Positions 1 through 8,345 of a DNA stretch of 64,000 nt are shown one piece after another. The notes under the pieces are model-generated. The model did no database searches. It was not told the origin of the DNA and worked only from the letters and a program-made list of their open reading frames with translations. The first letter of the stretch is position 1. The number at the start of each line of letters is the position of its first letter. This DNA is from Streptomyces sp. TLI_053 (lineage in GTDB: Bacteria > Actinomycetota > Actinomycetes > Streptomycetales > Streptomycetaceae): assembly GCF_900105395.1 (NCBI RefSeq), contig NZ_LT629775.1, forward strand, positions 7,777,501-7,841,500, written 5' to 3'. Position numbers and translations under genes: made by a program.

Positions 1-240
1 CGGGGCCACAACCAGCACTTCCCGCCGACGCGGACTCATAACCCTGCAGTTCGGCGCACTGTGATGCACCGGGTGTGTCCTTCGCCACATTCGTCCGGCA
101 TGTGCCCGTACGGCACCCCGGGGCGCGCCGGACGCGTCTCCGCGCCCCCCTGCCGGTCCCGCGTGCGCCCCCGGCCCGACGCCGTCCGCGCCCCCCGCCG
201 CGGCGATCCGCGCGCCCCCGAGAGGGTAGGTTTGCGCCTT

Positions 241-681
241 GTGGAGGATCTCGATCAACGCATCGTCCGACTGCTCCTCCAGGACGGCCGGATGAGCTAC
301 ACGGACCTGGGCAAGGCCACCGGCCTGTCCACCTCGGCGGTGCACCAGCGGGTGCGCCGCCTCGAACAGCGCGGAGTGATCCGCGGCTACACCGCGATCA
401 TCGACCCCGACGCCGTCGACCTCGCGCTCACCGCGTTCATCTCGGTCAAACCCTTCGACCCCAGCGCCCCCGACGACACACCCGAGAGACTGGCCGACCT
501 GCCCGAGATCGAGGCCTGCCACAGCGTCGCCGGCGAGGAGAACTACATCCTCAAGGTCCGCGTCGGCGCCCCCGGCGACCTGGAGGACCTGCTGGCACGC
601 ATCCGCAGCGCCGCCGGCGTCTCCACCCGCACCACCGTCGTCCTGTCCACCCCCTACGAGGCCCGCCCCCCGAGGCTCTGA
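241..681 (+). CDS. Lrp/AsnC-family transcriptional regulator
   Basis: A 146-residue protein with the two-part Lrp layout. Residues about 2-60 form the AsnC-type helix-turn-helix (DLDQRIVRLLLQDGR, then STSAVHQRVRRLEQRG), and about 65-140 form the ligand-sensing RAM domain. Family members bind DNA as dimers or octamers and usually respond to amino acids. The GTG start at 241 is preferred because GAGAGGGTAGG lies just upstream at 220-230; the open frame reaches further up but in Arg/Pro-rich, non-family sequence. The amidohydrolase gene starts 30 bases after the stop on the same strand, so the two may be co-regulated, though that gene has its own -10-like box. The effector is unknown. The first 240 bases hold no other gene I can support. 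Confidence 0.9.
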   Translation: MEDLDQRIVRLLLQDGRMSYTDLGKATGLSTSAVHQRVRRLEQRGVIRGYTAIIDPDAVDLALTAFISVKPFDPSAPDDTPERLADLPEIEACHSVAGEENYILKVRVGAPGDLEDLLARIRSAAGVSTRTTVVLSTPYEARPPRL

Positions 682-711
682 CCGGCCCTCCGGGGGGTGC
701 AGACTTGGCCC

Positions 712-2358
712 ATGACCGAACGCAACTCCCGGACCGTCCTGCTGCGCGGCGGCGCCGTCTACAGCCCCGCCGACCCCTTCGCCACCGCCATGCTCGTCGA
801 GGGCGAGCACGTCGCCTGGGTCGGCAGCGACGGCGCCGCCGAGGCCTACGCGCGGACCGCCGACGAGATCGTCGAACTCGACGGCGCCCTGGTCACCCCG
901 GCCTTCGTCGACGCCCACGCGCACGCCACCGCCACCGGCCTCGCGCTCACCGGCCTCGACCTCACCGGAACCCCCTCGCTGGCCGCCGCCCTGGCCGCCG
1001 TCACCGCCTTCACCGCCCGCGAGCAGCCCGGCGGCGTCCTCATCGGCCACGGCTGGGACGAGACCGGCTGGCCCGAGGGCCGCCCGCCGACCCTCGCCGA
1101 GCTGGACGCCGCCGCCGGCGGCGCCGCCGTCTACCTCTCCCGCACCGACGTGCACTCCGGGCTCGCCACCACCGCGCTGCGCGCCCTCACCGACGGCCTC
1201 GCCGACCGGCCCGGCTTCCACCCCGACGGCCCGCTCACCCGCGACGCCCACCACGCCGTCCGCGCGACCGCGCTGGCCCGGCTCACCCCCGCCCAGCGCC
1301 GCCACGCCCAGCGCGCCGCCCTCGCCCGCGCCGCCGAACTCGGCATCGGCGCCCTGCACGAGTGCGCCGGCCCCGAGATCTCCTCCGAGCAGGACCTCAC
1401 CGCCCTGCTCGAGCTGGCCGCCGAGGGCGACGGCCCCGAGGTGTTCGGCTACTGGGGCGAGCTCGCCGAGCGCGGCGGCGTCGACACCGCCCGCCGGCTC
1501 GGCGCCGTCGGCGCCGGCGGCGACCTCTTCGTCGACGGCGCGCTCGGCTCGCACACCGCCTGCCTGCACCACGACTACGCCGACGCCGCGCACACCGGCA
1601 CCTCCTACCTCACCGCCGCCCAGATCGCCGACCACGTCACGGCCTGCACCGAGGCCGGCCTCCAGGCCGGCTTCCACGCCATCGGGGACGCCGCGGTCGC
1701 CGCCGTGCTGGAGGGCGTCCGGGCGGCCGGCGACCGGATCGGCGCCGACCGGGTCCGGGCGCTGCGCCACCGGGTCGAGCACGCCGAGGCCCTCGACGAC
1801 AAGACTGTCGCCGCCTTCGCCGAACTCGGCCTCACCGCCTCCGTGCAGCCCGCCTTCGACGCCGCCTGGGGCGGTCCGGACGGCATGTACGCCCGTCGTC
1901 TGGGCGCCGAGCGGGCCGCCGCGCTCAACCCGTTCGCCGCGCTGCTGCGCTCCGGTGTCCCGCTGGCCTTCGGCTCGGACGCCCCGGTCAGCCCGCTCGA
2001 CCCCTGGGGCACCGTCCGGGCCGCCGCCTTCCACCGCACCCCCGAGCACCGGATCTCGGTCCGGGCCGCGTTCACCGCCCACACCCGCGGCGGCTGGCGG
2101 GCGGTCGGCCGCGACCAGGACGGCGTCCTCGTCCCCGGCGCGGTCGCCAGCTACGCGATCTGGGCCGCGACCGACCTGGTCGTCCAGGCCCCGGACGACC
2201 GGGTGGCCGGCTGGTCCACCGACCCGCGCTCCGGCACCCCCGGCCTGCCGGACCTCACCCCGGGCCACCCGCTGCCCACCTGCCTGCGCACCGTCGTCCG
2301 CGGCCGCACCGTGCACCTGGCCGGGGCCGCCGCCCCGGCCCCCGCGGAAACCGAGTGA
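712..2358 (+). CDS. Amidohydrolase family protein, YtcJ-like
   Basis: A 548-residue metal-dependent hydrolase of the amidohydrolase superfamily (YtcJ/Amidohydro_3 branch). The metal site is visible: HAHA in FVDAHAHA near residue 68, a His in GFHAIGDAA, a His in RHRVEHAE and the catalytic Asp in FGSDAPVSPLDPWG. The N-terminal strand-rich segment and C-terminal sheet form the usual composite domain. Substrates of this branch are mostly unknown; hydrolysis of an amide or N-substituted amino acid is the family expectation. ATG 712 is preferred to GTG 697 because CAGACT at 700-705 sits six bases before it, as in leaderless streptomycete genes. The next gene follows after 32 bases on the same strand. 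Confidence 0.88.
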   Translation: MTERNSRTVLLRGGAVYSPADPFATAMLVEGEHVAWVGSDGAAEAYARTADEIVELDGALVTPAFVDAHAHATATGLALTGLDLTGTPSLAAALAAVTAFTAREQPGGVLIGHGWDETGWPEGRPPTLAELDAAAGGAAVYLSRTDVHSGLATTALRALTDGLADRPGFHPDGPLTRDAHHAVRATALARLTPAQRRHAQRAALARAAELGIGALHECAGPEISSEQDLTALLELAAEGDGPEVFGYWGELAERGGVDTARRLGAVGAGGDLFVDGALGSHTACLHHDYADAAHTGTSYLTAAQIADHVTACTEAGLQAGFHAIGDAAVAAVLEGVRAAGDRIGADRVRALRHRVEHAEALDDKTVAAFAELGLTASVQPAFDAAWGGPDGMYARRLGAERAAALNPFAALLRSGVPLAFGSDAPVSPLDPWGTVRAAAFHRTPEHRISVRAAFTAHTRGGWRAVGRDQDGVLVPGAVASYAIWAATDLVVQAPDDRVAGWSTDPRSGTPGLPDLTPGHPLPTCLRTVVRGRTVHLAGAAAPAPAETE

Positions 2359-2390
2359 CCGGCGCGGGCCGACGGCCCCAGGTCGGCCCC

Positions 2391-2849
2391 ATGACCGACC
2401 AGCCGTTCGTTCCCGCCGACTTCACCGTCCCCCGTGCGCTCGACGCCGAGGGGTTCCGCCTGGAACCCCTCGGCGAGCAGCACAACGAGGCCGACCACGC
2501 CGCCTGGACCGGCAGCATCGCCCACATCCGCGCCACCCCCGGCTTCGGGCACGGCACCTGGCCCCCGGCCGAGGGCATGGACCCCGACCGCAACCTCGCC
2601 GACCTGCGCCGCCACGCGGCCGACTTCGAGGCCCGCCGGGGCTTCACCTACAGCGTGCTCGCCGTCCCCGGCGACGCGGTCGTCGGCTGCGTCTACGTCT
2701 ACCCGGACCGCGAGCGGCCCGGCGTCGCCGCGGTCAGCTCCTGGGGCCGGGCCGACCGGGCCGGGCTGGACGCCCCGCTGTACCGCGCCGTCTCCGACTG
2801 GCCGACCACCACCTGGCCGTTCGCCGAGGCGACCTACGCCCCGCGCTGA
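2391..2849 (+). CDS. GNAT-fold N-acetyltransferase-like protein
   Basis: A 152-residue cytosolic protein. The segment FTYSVLAVPGDAVVGCVYVYPD followed by a strand ending in VSSWGRA resembles the central strands of GNAT acetyltransferases, but the acetyl-CoA pyrophosphate loop (R/Q-x-x-G-x-G/A) is not obvious; the region after WGRADRAG is the only candidate. The family call is therefore tentative and the protein may not be catalytic. It follows the amidohydrolase by 32 bases and could be its downstream operon partner. Its upstream context (AGGTCGGCCCC before ATG) resembles that of the amidohydrolase gene. Confidence 0.7.
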   Translation: MTDQPFVPADFTVPRALDAEGFRLEPLGEQHNEADHAAWTGSIAHIRATPGFGHGTWPPAEGMDPDRNLADLRRHAADFEARRGFTYSVLAVPGDAVVGCVYVYPDRERPGVAAVSSWGRADRAGLDAPLYRAVSDWPTTTWPFAEATYAPR

Positions 2850-2899
2850 CCGGCCGCGGCGGTCCGCGCCCGCCGCCGTCCCCGCGCCCGCCGCCGCCG

Positions 2900-2972
2900 T
2901 CCCCGCGCCGACCGCGCCGACCGCGTCGTCCCCGCGCCGACCGCGCCGACCGCGTCGACCCCGCGCCGACCG
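2900..2972. repeat. 29-bp direct repeat, about 2.5 copies
   Basis: Two identical 29-base copies (2900-2928 and 2929-2957) and a partial third, built on CCGCGCCGACCG, lie in the 262-base gap before lnt. No coding function is visible. This is probably slippage-prone low-complexity DNA. Confidence 0.8.
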
Positions 2973-3111
2973 TCCCCGCCGGGACGGCGCAAAGCGACCC
3001 TCAGCTCACGGCGGGGTGTCCGGTCGGGGTACCTTCTTCGGACAGCGTCCGAACAGCCGTCCCCGTACACCACAGCGGGACGGCGTCGAGAGAGATGGTG
3101 CGACGGTGGTC

Positions 3112-4767
3112 ATGCCCGTCACCCAGGAGCGGTCCGGTACCGCACCCGAAACCCCCGACGAGGCACCCGGCCCCGGCCGCGTGGCCCGGGCCCTCGCCAG
3201 GATCCGGGCCGGCCTGCCCCGCACCGGACTGGCCGCGCTCGCCGGGCTGCTGCTCGCGCTGGCCTTCCCGCCGTTCGACCTGTGGCCGCTTTCCCTGCTC
3301 GGCGTCGCCGCGCTGTCCCTGCTGACCCGGGGCCGCACCGCCCGCCAGGCGGCCTGGACCGGCTTCGCCTTCGGCCTGCCGTTCTTCCTGATGCTGCTCA
3401 GCTGGCTGCGGGTGGTCGGCTGGGACGCCACCGTCGGCCTGTCCGTCGTCGAGGCGCTCTTCCTGGCCGCCCTGGGCTCCGGCCTCGCCGTCACCTCCCG
3501 GCTGCCCGGCTGGCCGCTCTGGGGCGCCTGCCTGTGGATCACCCAGGAGTGGGCCCGCGACCGGCTGCCGCTCGGCGGCTTCCCCTGGGGCCGGCTGGCC
3601 TTCGCCAACACCGCCACCCCGTACACCCCGTTGGCCGCGCTCGGCGGCGCCCCGCTGGTGACCTTCGCCGTCGCCCTCTCCGGCACCCTGCTGGCCTGGT
3701 CCGTCGTGCGGGCCACCGGCCGCGGCGCCGACCGCCGCCCGGTCGCGGCCGCCCTCGCCGCGCTCGGCGCCGTCGCCACCATGCTCGCCGGGTTCCTGGT
3801 GCCGGTGCCCACCGCGGCCGCCGACACCGTCAAGGTCGCCGTCATCCAGGGCAACGTGCCCAACCCCGGCATGGACTTCCTCGGCCGCCCGATGATGGTC
3901 CTCAACAACCACGCCTCCGCCACCGAGAAGCTCGCCGACGACATCACGGCGGGCCGGGCCGAGCGGCCGGACATCGTGATCTGGCCGGAGAACTCCTCCG
4001 ACCTCGACCCGTTCTCCGACCCGGCCGCCTACCGGCGGATCGACCAGGCCGTCCGCGCGATCGGCGTGCCCACCCTGGTCGGCACCCTCGTCGACGGCCC
4101 GGACGAGCAGCACGTGCAGAACGAGGGCATCGTCTGGGACCCGAAGACCGGCCCCGGCGCCTCCTACACCAAGCAGCACCCGGTGCCGTTCGGCGAGTAC
4201 GTGCCCTTCCGCGACCAGCTCTCCAAGGTCATCACCCGTCTCCAGCGGGTCGCCCGGGACTTCTACCCCGGCGACCACAACGGCGTCATGCAGCTCGGCC
4301 CGGCCCGGATCGGCGACGTCATCTGCTTCGAGGTCGCCTACGACGAGATCGTCCGCGACACCGTCGACCAGGGCGCCCGGGTCCTCGTCGTGCAGACCAA
4401 CAACGCCACCTACGCCAAGACCGGGCAGCCGGAGCAGCAGCTCGCGATGAGCCGGCTGCGCGCCGTCGAGCACGGCCGCGCGGTGCTGATCGCCGCGACC
4501 AGCGGCATCAGCGCGGTGATCGCCCCGGACGGCACGGTCGTCCAGCGCACCGAGGAGCTGACCGCCGCCGAGCTGACCGCGACCGTCCCGCTGCGCGACG
4601 GCACCACCGTCGCCGACCGGGTCGGTGCCGCCCCCGAGTGGACGCTCGCGGTGGCCGGCCTGCTGGCCTGCGCCGGGGGCGTGCTGCTGGCCCGCCGCCG
4701 CCGCGCGACGGCCCCCGCGGACGCCGGCGCCACCGCTCCCGGCGGCCCGCCCGCCCCGGGCGAGTGA
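3112..4767 (+). CDS. lnt: Apolipoprotein N-acyltransferase
   Basis: A 551-residue polytopic membrane enzyme that transfers the third acyl chain to the N-terminal cysteine of exported lipoproteins. An N-terminal membrane region of about seven helices (residues 35-235) precedes a nitrilase-fold domain. The expected catalytic triad is present: Glu293 in WPENS, Lys354 in YTKQHPVPFGEY and Cys405 in VICFEVAYDE. Length and order match the family. The start is ATG 3112 or GTG 3106, two codons apart; GAGAGAG at 3088-3094 is the likely ribosome site. A strong hairpin follows the stop, so it is probably transcribed alone. In S. coelicolor the region near rbpA also carries the polyprenol-phosphate mannosyltransferase gene ppm1, which is absent here. 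Confidence 0.95.
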   Translation: MPVTQERSGTAPETPDEAPGPGRVARALARIRAGLPRTGLAALAGLLLALAFPPFDLWPLSLLGVAALSLLTRGRTARQAAWTGFAFGLPFFLMLLSWLRVVGWDATVGLSVVEALFLAALGSGLAVTSRLPGWPLWGACLWITQEWARDRLPLGGFPWGRLAFANTATPYTPLAALGGAPLVTFAVALSGTLLAWSVVRATGRGADRRPVAAALAALGAVATMLAGFLVPVPTAAADTVKVAVIQGNVPNPGMDFLGRPMMVLNNHASATEKLADDITAGRAERPDIVIWPENSSDLDPFSDPAAYRRIDQAVRAIGVPTLVGTLVDGPDEQHVQNEGIVWDPKTGPGASYTKQHPVPFGEYVPFRDQLSKVITRLQRVARDFYPGDHNGVMQLGPARIGDVICFEVAYDEIVRDTVDQGARVLVVQTNNATYAKTGQPEQQLAMSRLRAVEHGRAVLIAATSGISAVIAPDGTVVQRTEELTAAELTATVPLRDGTTVADRVGAAPEWTLAVAGLLACAGGVLLARRRRATAPADAGATAPGGPPAPGE

Positions 4768-4768
4768 C

Positions 4769-4806
4769 CCGGTGTTCCGCCCGGCCCGCGCCCGGCGGAA
4801 CACCGG
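4769..4806 (+). terminator. Hairpin terminator after lnt
   Basis: A perfect 13-bp stem (CCGGTGTTCCGCC at 4769-4781 with its complement at 4794-4806) and a 12-base loop begin one base after the lnt stop. No U tract follows, which is usual in streptomycetes. Confidence 0.8.
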
Positions 4807-4896
4807 CCGCCGGCCGGCCGTTGGACCAGGTGGTGCCGTAGCCGGCCCGGACCTCCCGTGCGGCGCGCAGAGCACCGCCTGGAGTGGATTCGTACC

Positions 4897-5478
4897 GTGA
4901 CCCGGCAAGACACCCCCACCCGTCCGGCCCCGCGCTCGAAGCTGCGGCGCGCGCTGCCGCTGCTGCTGACCGCCTGGCTGGTACTGGAGATCTGGCTGCT
5001 GGTGCAGGTGGGCTCCTGGCTGGGCGGCCTGACCGTGGTGCTGCTGCTGATCGCGGGCGCGCTGATCGGCGGCTCGCTGATCAAGCGGGCCGGCGCGCGC
5101 GCCCTGTCGGCGGCCTTCGAGCAGACCCGCGACCCGCGGCCGGAGCAGCCGCAGACCGGGACCAGCTTGACCGTGCTGGCCGGCCTGCTGCTGATCCTGC
5201 CGGGCTTCCTCTCGGACGCGGTGGCGCTGACCCTGCTGTTCCCGCCGACCCGCGCGCTGTGGCGGGCGGCCGGGCGCCGGGCGGCCGACAAGGTGCTGCG
5301 CTCCACCGCGACCGTGGGAGCCGACCCGCTGGCGGACGCGATGCGGCTGCAGGAGCAGCTGCGGATCCACCGCCCGGACGGCAAGGTGATCCAGGGCGAG
5401 GTGGTCGAGCCGGGCGCCGGTCCGGCCGCCGGACCGCAGGGCCCGGACACCGGCTACCGCCCGCCCCTCAACGGCTGA
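4897..5478 (+). CDS. fxsA: FxsA family membrane protein
   Basis: A 193-residue inner-membrane protein of the FxsA family (cytoplasmic membrane proteins, the E. coli member affecting phage T7 exclusion). Visible features are paired N-terminal hydrophobic segments (RALPLLLTAWLVLEIWLLV, then a Gly-rich helix), the family motif region around ALIGGSLIKRAGARAL, a third hydrophobic segment (LAGLLLILPGFLSDAVAL) and a charged cytosolic tail. GTG 4897 is chosen because the preceding codons are not family-like; the weak GGAGTGG at 4881-4887 may be the ribosome site. It lies convergent to rbpA with a bidirectional terminator between them. Confidence 0.9.
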   Translation: MTRQDTPTRPAPRSKLRRALPLLLTAWLVLEIWLLVQVGSWLGGLTVVLLLIAGALIGGSLIKRAGARALSAAFEQTRDPRPEQPQTGTSLTVLAGLLLILPGFLSDAVALTLLFPPTRALWRAAGRRAADKVLRSTATVGADPLADAMRLQEQLRIHRPDGKVIQGEVVEPGAGPAAGPQGPDTGYRPPLNG

Positions 5479-5626
5479 CCCGCGCGCCGACGGCGGACCG
5501 GGCCCGTCCCTCCCGACCGGGTGGGGCGGGCCCGCGGGCGGAAGCCGCTCCTGTCGGCGGCTCCTGTCGGCCGGGCGTGTCGGCCGGGCCGAAGCCGTCT
5601 CCGCCCGGCCCCGGAGCGAGCGGGAA

Positions 5627-5664
5627 CGCGAAAGGGACCCTGGTGACCAGGGTCCCTTTTCGCG
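5627..5664. terminator. Bidirectional terminator between fxsA and rbpA
   Basis: A 13-bp stem (AAAGGGACCCTGG paired with CCAGGGTCCCTTT), a 3-base TGA loop and flanking CGCG/CGCG arms joined through one bulged base. The arms end in AAA/TTT, so the hairpin can act for both converging genes. Confidence 0.92.
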
Positions 5665-5691
5665 TGCCCCCGCCGGCCGGCGGGAGCGGGG

Positions 5692-6066
5692 TCAGGCGCT
5701 CTTGCGGGTGTCCCGCGGGTGCACCGCGAGGTTCATCCCACCGGAGCGGAGCACGGCCAGCCGCTCGGCCAGCACCTCCTCCAACTCCTCACGGGTCCGG
5801 CGCTCCATCAGCATGTCCCAATGGGTACGCGTCGGCTTGGTCTTCTTCTCCTCGGGCTCGTCACCGTCGAGGAGTACCGCCTCCTGGCCGCAGAAGCGGC
5901 ATTCCCAGGCGGAGGGGATCTCGGCCTCGACCGAGAAAGGAACCTCGAATCGGTGTCCGTTCTGACATGCGTACTCGACGGTCTGGCGGGGAGCCAGATC
6001 GATACCGCGGTCGGTCTCGTAGCTAGTGGCCCCGAGTCGCGTGCCGCGGAGAGCTCGCTCGCTCAT
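5692..6066 (-). CDS. rbpA: RNA polymerase-binding protein RbpA
   Basis: A 124-residue protein, the same length as S. coelicolor RbpA. It binds RNA polymerase and group 1/2 sigma factors and stimulates open-complex formation. Cys34, His38, Cys56 and Cys59 (CQNGH and CRFC) form the zinc-binding core, followed by a basic linker (EEKKTKPTRTHWDMLMERR) and a C-terminal sigma-interaction helix (REELEEVLAERLAVLR). The ATG at 6064-6066 has GGGAGG eight bases upstream. A perfect SigR-type promoter lies 64-89 bases upstream, implying induction by thiol-oxidative stress as reported for S. coelicolor. Confidence 0.98.
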   Translation of the reverse strand: MSERALRGTRLGATSYETDRGIDLAPRQTVEYACQNGHRFEVPFSVEAEIPSAWECRFCGQEAVLLDGDEPEEKKTKPTRTHWDMLMERRTREELEEVLAERLAVLRSGGMNLAVHPRDTRKSA

Positions 6067-6129
6067 GAATCGTGCCTCCCGGGCTTATGGCCCACAGGAC
6101 TAGTGGTCGCTGTTCTTCGTCGTTCGGTC

Positions 6130-6155
6130 AACGCGCGGCCTCCGACGAAGATTCC
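6130..6155 (-). promoter_or_regulatory. SigR-type promoter of rbpA
   Basis: Read on the minus strand, GGAAT (6151-6155) and GTT (6130-6132) are separated by exactly 18 bases, matching the published SigR consensus GGAAT-N18-GTT of streptomycetes. It points towards rbpA. Confidence 0.92.
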
Positions 6156-6217
6156 CGTCCCGGGACATGCGTCGTCTGTTGTGCCGTCCCTGTTTGTACC
6201 CACCGGCGCCCGATTTG

Positions 6218-6267
6218 TCACATCTGGCCGGTGATATCACCCCAGGTGTCACCTATTTCACATCTGG
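6218..6267. promoter_or_regulatory. Palindrome and direct-repeat cluster upstream of rbpA
   Basis: TCACATCTGG occurs at 6218-6227 and again at 6258-6267. Between them lie the perfect palindrome GTGATATCAC (6231-6240) and AGGTGTCACCT (6244-6254). The cluster lies between the FtsK-like gene stop and the SigR promoter of rbpA. It may be a regulator site or second promoter region; no binding protein is assigned. Confidence 0.4.
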
Positions 6268-6354
6268 TGATCGGTCGGCCTTTCCCGGACGAGCGTACCG
6301 GGCCGGGATTCGACGGTGGGAGCCGCCCCTCCCCTTCGGATGCATGGCCGCCGG

Positions 6355-7992
6355 TCAGGCGAGTGGGCGGAAGCGTAGCGCGGCCGGGCCCTTGGCGAGG
6401 TCCACCCCGGCGTGCGCGGTCGGACCGAGCTCCACCGGGACGGTCGGAGTGCCGTCCTGGTGCGCGGGCAGCGGCTGCGCCGACGGGACCGGCGCGGGCG
6501 CCTCGGTGCGGGTGTCGCGGTGCGGCAGCAGGGCGATCACGGCGTCCCGCAGCGCGGCCGGCGCCTCCTCGTCCAGGGGGTCGACGGTGGCCGGCAGCTG
6601 GAGCCGGACCGGGGCGCCGGTGCCGATCCGGGCGTAGCCGCGCCCGGCCGGGGCGTGCGCGGCGGGCACGATGTCCAGCGGCACCCCGAGGGCGGCGTGG
6701 CTCTCCTCCGGGCCGGCCGGGCCGAGCACCACCCGGGCCCGGGCGGTGGCCCGGACGCTCGGCGAGATCCGGTCCCGGGCCTCGATGTCGTCGGCGACCA
6801 CCACGGTGACCCGGGCGGCGCGGCCGTGCCGCAGCGGCAGCTCCAGCAGGTCCTGCGGGTCCGGGCGGCCCTCGGCGTGGGCCAGTTCGGTCAGCTCGGT
6901 CGGGTGGTCGAGCAGCAGCCACAGCGGCCGGGTGACGTCGGCGGGCGGCGCGGTGCCGGCGTGCCGGGCGGCGTTCAGCGCGGTGAGCCGGCGCTCGGTC
7001 TCCTGGGCCGCCCAGTGCAGCGCGGCCAGCGCGCCGTGCAGGCTGGTCTCCACGGTGTGCACGCCGGGCCGGTTGACCAGGCAGGCGTGCTCGCCGGTAC
7101 CGGCGCCGTCGATCACCATCAGATCGGCGTACGGCAGGACCTGGAGGGCGATCGAGCGGATCAGGCTGGAGGTGCCGTAGCCGCTGACGCCGAGCGCCAG
7201 CAGGTGCGGCTCGGCCGAGCGCGGACCGGTCCGCCAGACCACCGGCGGCTGCTGGGCGGGCGCGCCGCCCTGCTGTACCGGGATGGTCCTGGCGCTGCCG
7301 TCCTCGTCGGTGAAGCCGAGCACGATCTCGCCGGGCGCGGCTACGAAGCGCTGGGCGGCGATGTCGGTGGGCAGCGGGGCCAGGGCGGCGATCCGGAGCC
7401 GGTTGGACTCCTCGTCCCAGTCGAAGCGGTACTCGCGGGCCCGGCCGGCCTTGCCCTGGACGACCTGCTCGATCCGGGCCCGGGCGGCCGGCTCGGTGTC
7501 GGTGAAGTACGCGGGGTAGGCGATCTCCAGTCGGGAGAGCCGGCCCCCGGTGTCGAACTCCCAGCCGGAGAAGACGTTCTTCCAGTCGCCCTCGTGGCGG
7601 TAGAGCGGCACGAGCTCGTCCGGTCCGGCCAGGTACGGGGTGAGGGCCGCGTACAGGGCGGTGAGCTTGACCTCGGCGACGTCCGGCTCGGGCGGGGCCG
7701 GCGGGGCCTTGGGCGCGCGACCGGCCCAGGCGGCGCTGGCCATCAGCGCGACCAGGGCGAACAGCAGGCCGTGCGGCAGCAGGAAGATCCCGACCAGCAT
7801 CGCGGCGACCAGGAACACCGTCGGCCCGCGCCGCTCCTTCGGGGTGGCCTGCCAGCGGTCCCTGGCCCAGCCGGCGTGGTGGCGCAGCCCCCGGCCGACG
7901 ACGGTGAGCGGCGCGAACATGTCGGAGGCGTGGTCGCCAGCCGTGCGGACGAGGTCGCGGCCCTTGGTGAGGTGGTGGCGGTTGAGCGGCAT
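6355..7992 (-). CDS. FtsK/TraB-like membrane protein with degenerate Walker A
   Basis: A 545-residue protein. Residues 57-92 form two membrane helices (TVFLVAAMLVGIFLLPHGLL and the next segment). The C-terminal half resembles the FtsK/SpoIIIE/TraB motor fold: a P-loop-like GVSGYGTSS at 268-276, a Walker B-like LWLLLDHPTE, and RHGRAARVTVVVADD where FtsK proteins have the sensor strand. The P-loop has Thr274 where Lys is required and Tyr272 in the glycine-rich turn, so ATP hydrolysis is doubtful. It may be a structural or regulatory relative of conjugative DNA pumps. It is preceded on the same strand by a 64-residue membrane protein, probably its partner. Confidence 0.7.
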   Translation of the reverse strand: MPLNRHHLTKGRDLVRTAGDHASDMFAPLTVVGRGLRHHAGWARDRWQATPKERRGPTVFLVAAMLVGIFLLPHGLLFALVALMASAAWAGRAPKAPPAPPEPDVAEVKLTALYAALTPYLAGPDELVPLYRHEGDWKNVFSGWEFDTGGRLSRLEIAYPAYFTDTEPAARARIEQVVQGKAGRAREYRFDWDEESNRLRIAALAPLPTDIAAQRFVAAPGEIVLGFTDEDGSARTIPVQQGGAPAQQPPVVWRTGPRSAEPHLLALGVSGYGTSSLIRSIALQVLPYADLMVIDGAGTGEHACLVNRPGVHTVETSLHGALAALHWAAQETERRLTALNAARHAGTAPPADVTRPLWLLLDHPTELTELAHAEGRPDPQDLLELPLRHGRAARVTVVVADDIEARDRISPSVRATARARVVLGPAGPEESHAALGVPLDIVPAAHAPAGRGYARIGTGAPVRLQLPATVDPLDEEAPAALRDAVIALLPHRDTRTEAPAPVPSAQPLPAHQDGTPTVPVELGPTAHAGVDLAKGPAALRFRPLA

Positions 7993-8150
7993 TCCTGGCT
8001 CCCCGGGCGAGTGGGACGGTCGGGTGGAACGGGGTTCGCGGCGGCGGCCGGTCCGGTGGCGGCTCCGGCGGGAACGGCCGGGTGGGGCGGGAACGACCGG
8101 GCCCGGGGCGGTGGGATCCGCACCCGGGCCCGTGGGGCGGGGGAGGCCCG

Positions 8151-8345
8151 CTAGAACTTGATGCCGCCGAGCAGGCTGGCGAGGGTCGCGCCGCCCGCGG
8201 TGATGCTCGGCGCGATCGAGGAGCCGGCGATGTAGAAACCGAGGAGGGCGCAGACGATCGCATGGGAGACCTTGAGTCCGTCCCTGCGGAAGAAGAGGAA
8301 GGTGATGGTGCCGAACAGGACGATGCCGGAAATCGAGAGGATCAC
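8151..8345 (-). CDS. Small membrane protein, 64 residues
   Basis: Two hydrophobic segments (ILSISGIVLFGTITFLFF, then VSHAIVCALLGFYIAGSSI) flank a basic RRDGLK loop, followed by a Gly/Ala-rich tail ending GGIKF. The GTG at 8343-8345 has GAGGAG about seven bases upstream. It lies 158 bases upstream of the FtsK-like gene on the same strand. Small membrane proteins of this type sit beside TraB/FtsK-like genes in actinobacterial mobile elements; whether that relationship holds here is inference. I do not recognise a named family. Confidence 0.75.
   Translation of the reverse strand: MILSISGIVLFGTITFLFFRRDGLKVSHAIVCALLGFYIAGSSIAPSITAGGATLASLLGGIKF

Noticed and set aside
1..60. tRNA-like GGACTCATAACCC segment with a CAT trinucleotide
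   Set aside because: The flanking arms do not pair to make an anticodon stem or acceptor stem, so no tRNA is called.
3001..5370. Long minus-strand frame over lnt and fxsA
   Set aside because: Antisense shadow; lnt has all catalytic motifs on the plus strand.
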